Below are positions 13,966-13,980 of a stretch of 13,980 bases of DNA, one piece after another. A program made the translations under genes and the position numbers. The DNA comes from CAYSCW01 sp964449165 (GTDB lineage: Bacteria; Acidobacteriota; Aminicenantia; Aminicenantales; Aminicenantaceae): positions 1-13,980 of the forward strand of contig CAYVAT010000060.1 in assembly GCA_964449165.1 (NCBI GenBank), read 5' to 3'. The notes beneath the pieces were generated by a model that worked only from the letters and a program-made list of their open reading frames with translations, did not search any database and had not been told where the DNA came from. The stretch's first letter is position 1. Each line of letters begins with the position of its first letter.

Positions 13966-13980
13966 GTCAAAAGCTCTGTC

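Overview
The window looks like a chromosomal segment from a Gram-negative (two-membrane) bacterium. LptB (the lipopolysaccharide-export ATPase) and a 927-residue TonB-dependent-receptor-like protein ending in an aromatic beta-signal both imply an outer membrane. The combination of a secreted C69 peptidase, large receptors with an N-terminal carboxypeptidase-regulatory-like domain, and a degenerate von Willebrand A-like secreted protein is what I associate with Acidobacteriota, especially the Aminicenantes. That placement is an inference from gene style, not from a marker gene. Several genes carry TTGACA-17-TATAAA-type sigma-70 promoters, which are easy to see by eye. There are no tRNA or rRNA genes, CRISPR arrays, transposases or other mobility genes.

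Left part (1-7402), envelope and secretion: a DUF364/DUF4213 protein runs off the left edge on the minus strand. Divergent from it is a secreted C69 dipeptidase. Next come a secreted carboxypeptidase-regulatory-like plus TPR protein on the plus strand and, convergent to it, a secreted VWA-like protein without a metal site. Then follows the TonB-dependent-receptor-like protein with its strong terminator. Two of these proteins share the same class of N-terminal beta-sandwich domain. Together they suggest capture and hydrolysis of peptides at the cell surface, but nothing in the sequence fixes the substrate.

Middle part (7403-9820), regulation: a 494-bp AT-rich gap holds several inverted repeats and lies between the receptor gene and a GntR/FCD regulator. 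The regulator and a zinc-ribbon, Glu-rich, membrane-anchored protein are read from back-to-back promoters whose -35 boxes form an inverted repeat. The promoter of the zinc-ribbon gene sits so close to its ATG that the mRNA is probably leaderless. The 3' end of this gene overlaps the 3' end of lptB on the opposite strand.

Right part (9729-13980), housekeeping: lptB (minus) is divergent from a DUF1848 protein (plus). A compact minus-strand run rpsU - lipA - metallophosphoesterase - ogt is read from a clear promoter at the right edge. The last three genes are separated by only 3-5 bp, and rpsU and lipA both use TTG start codons. No complete, clearly new system is visible. The best leads are the GntR/zinc-ribbon control region, the leaderless zinc-ribbon gene, the lptB tail overlap and the secreted cluster.
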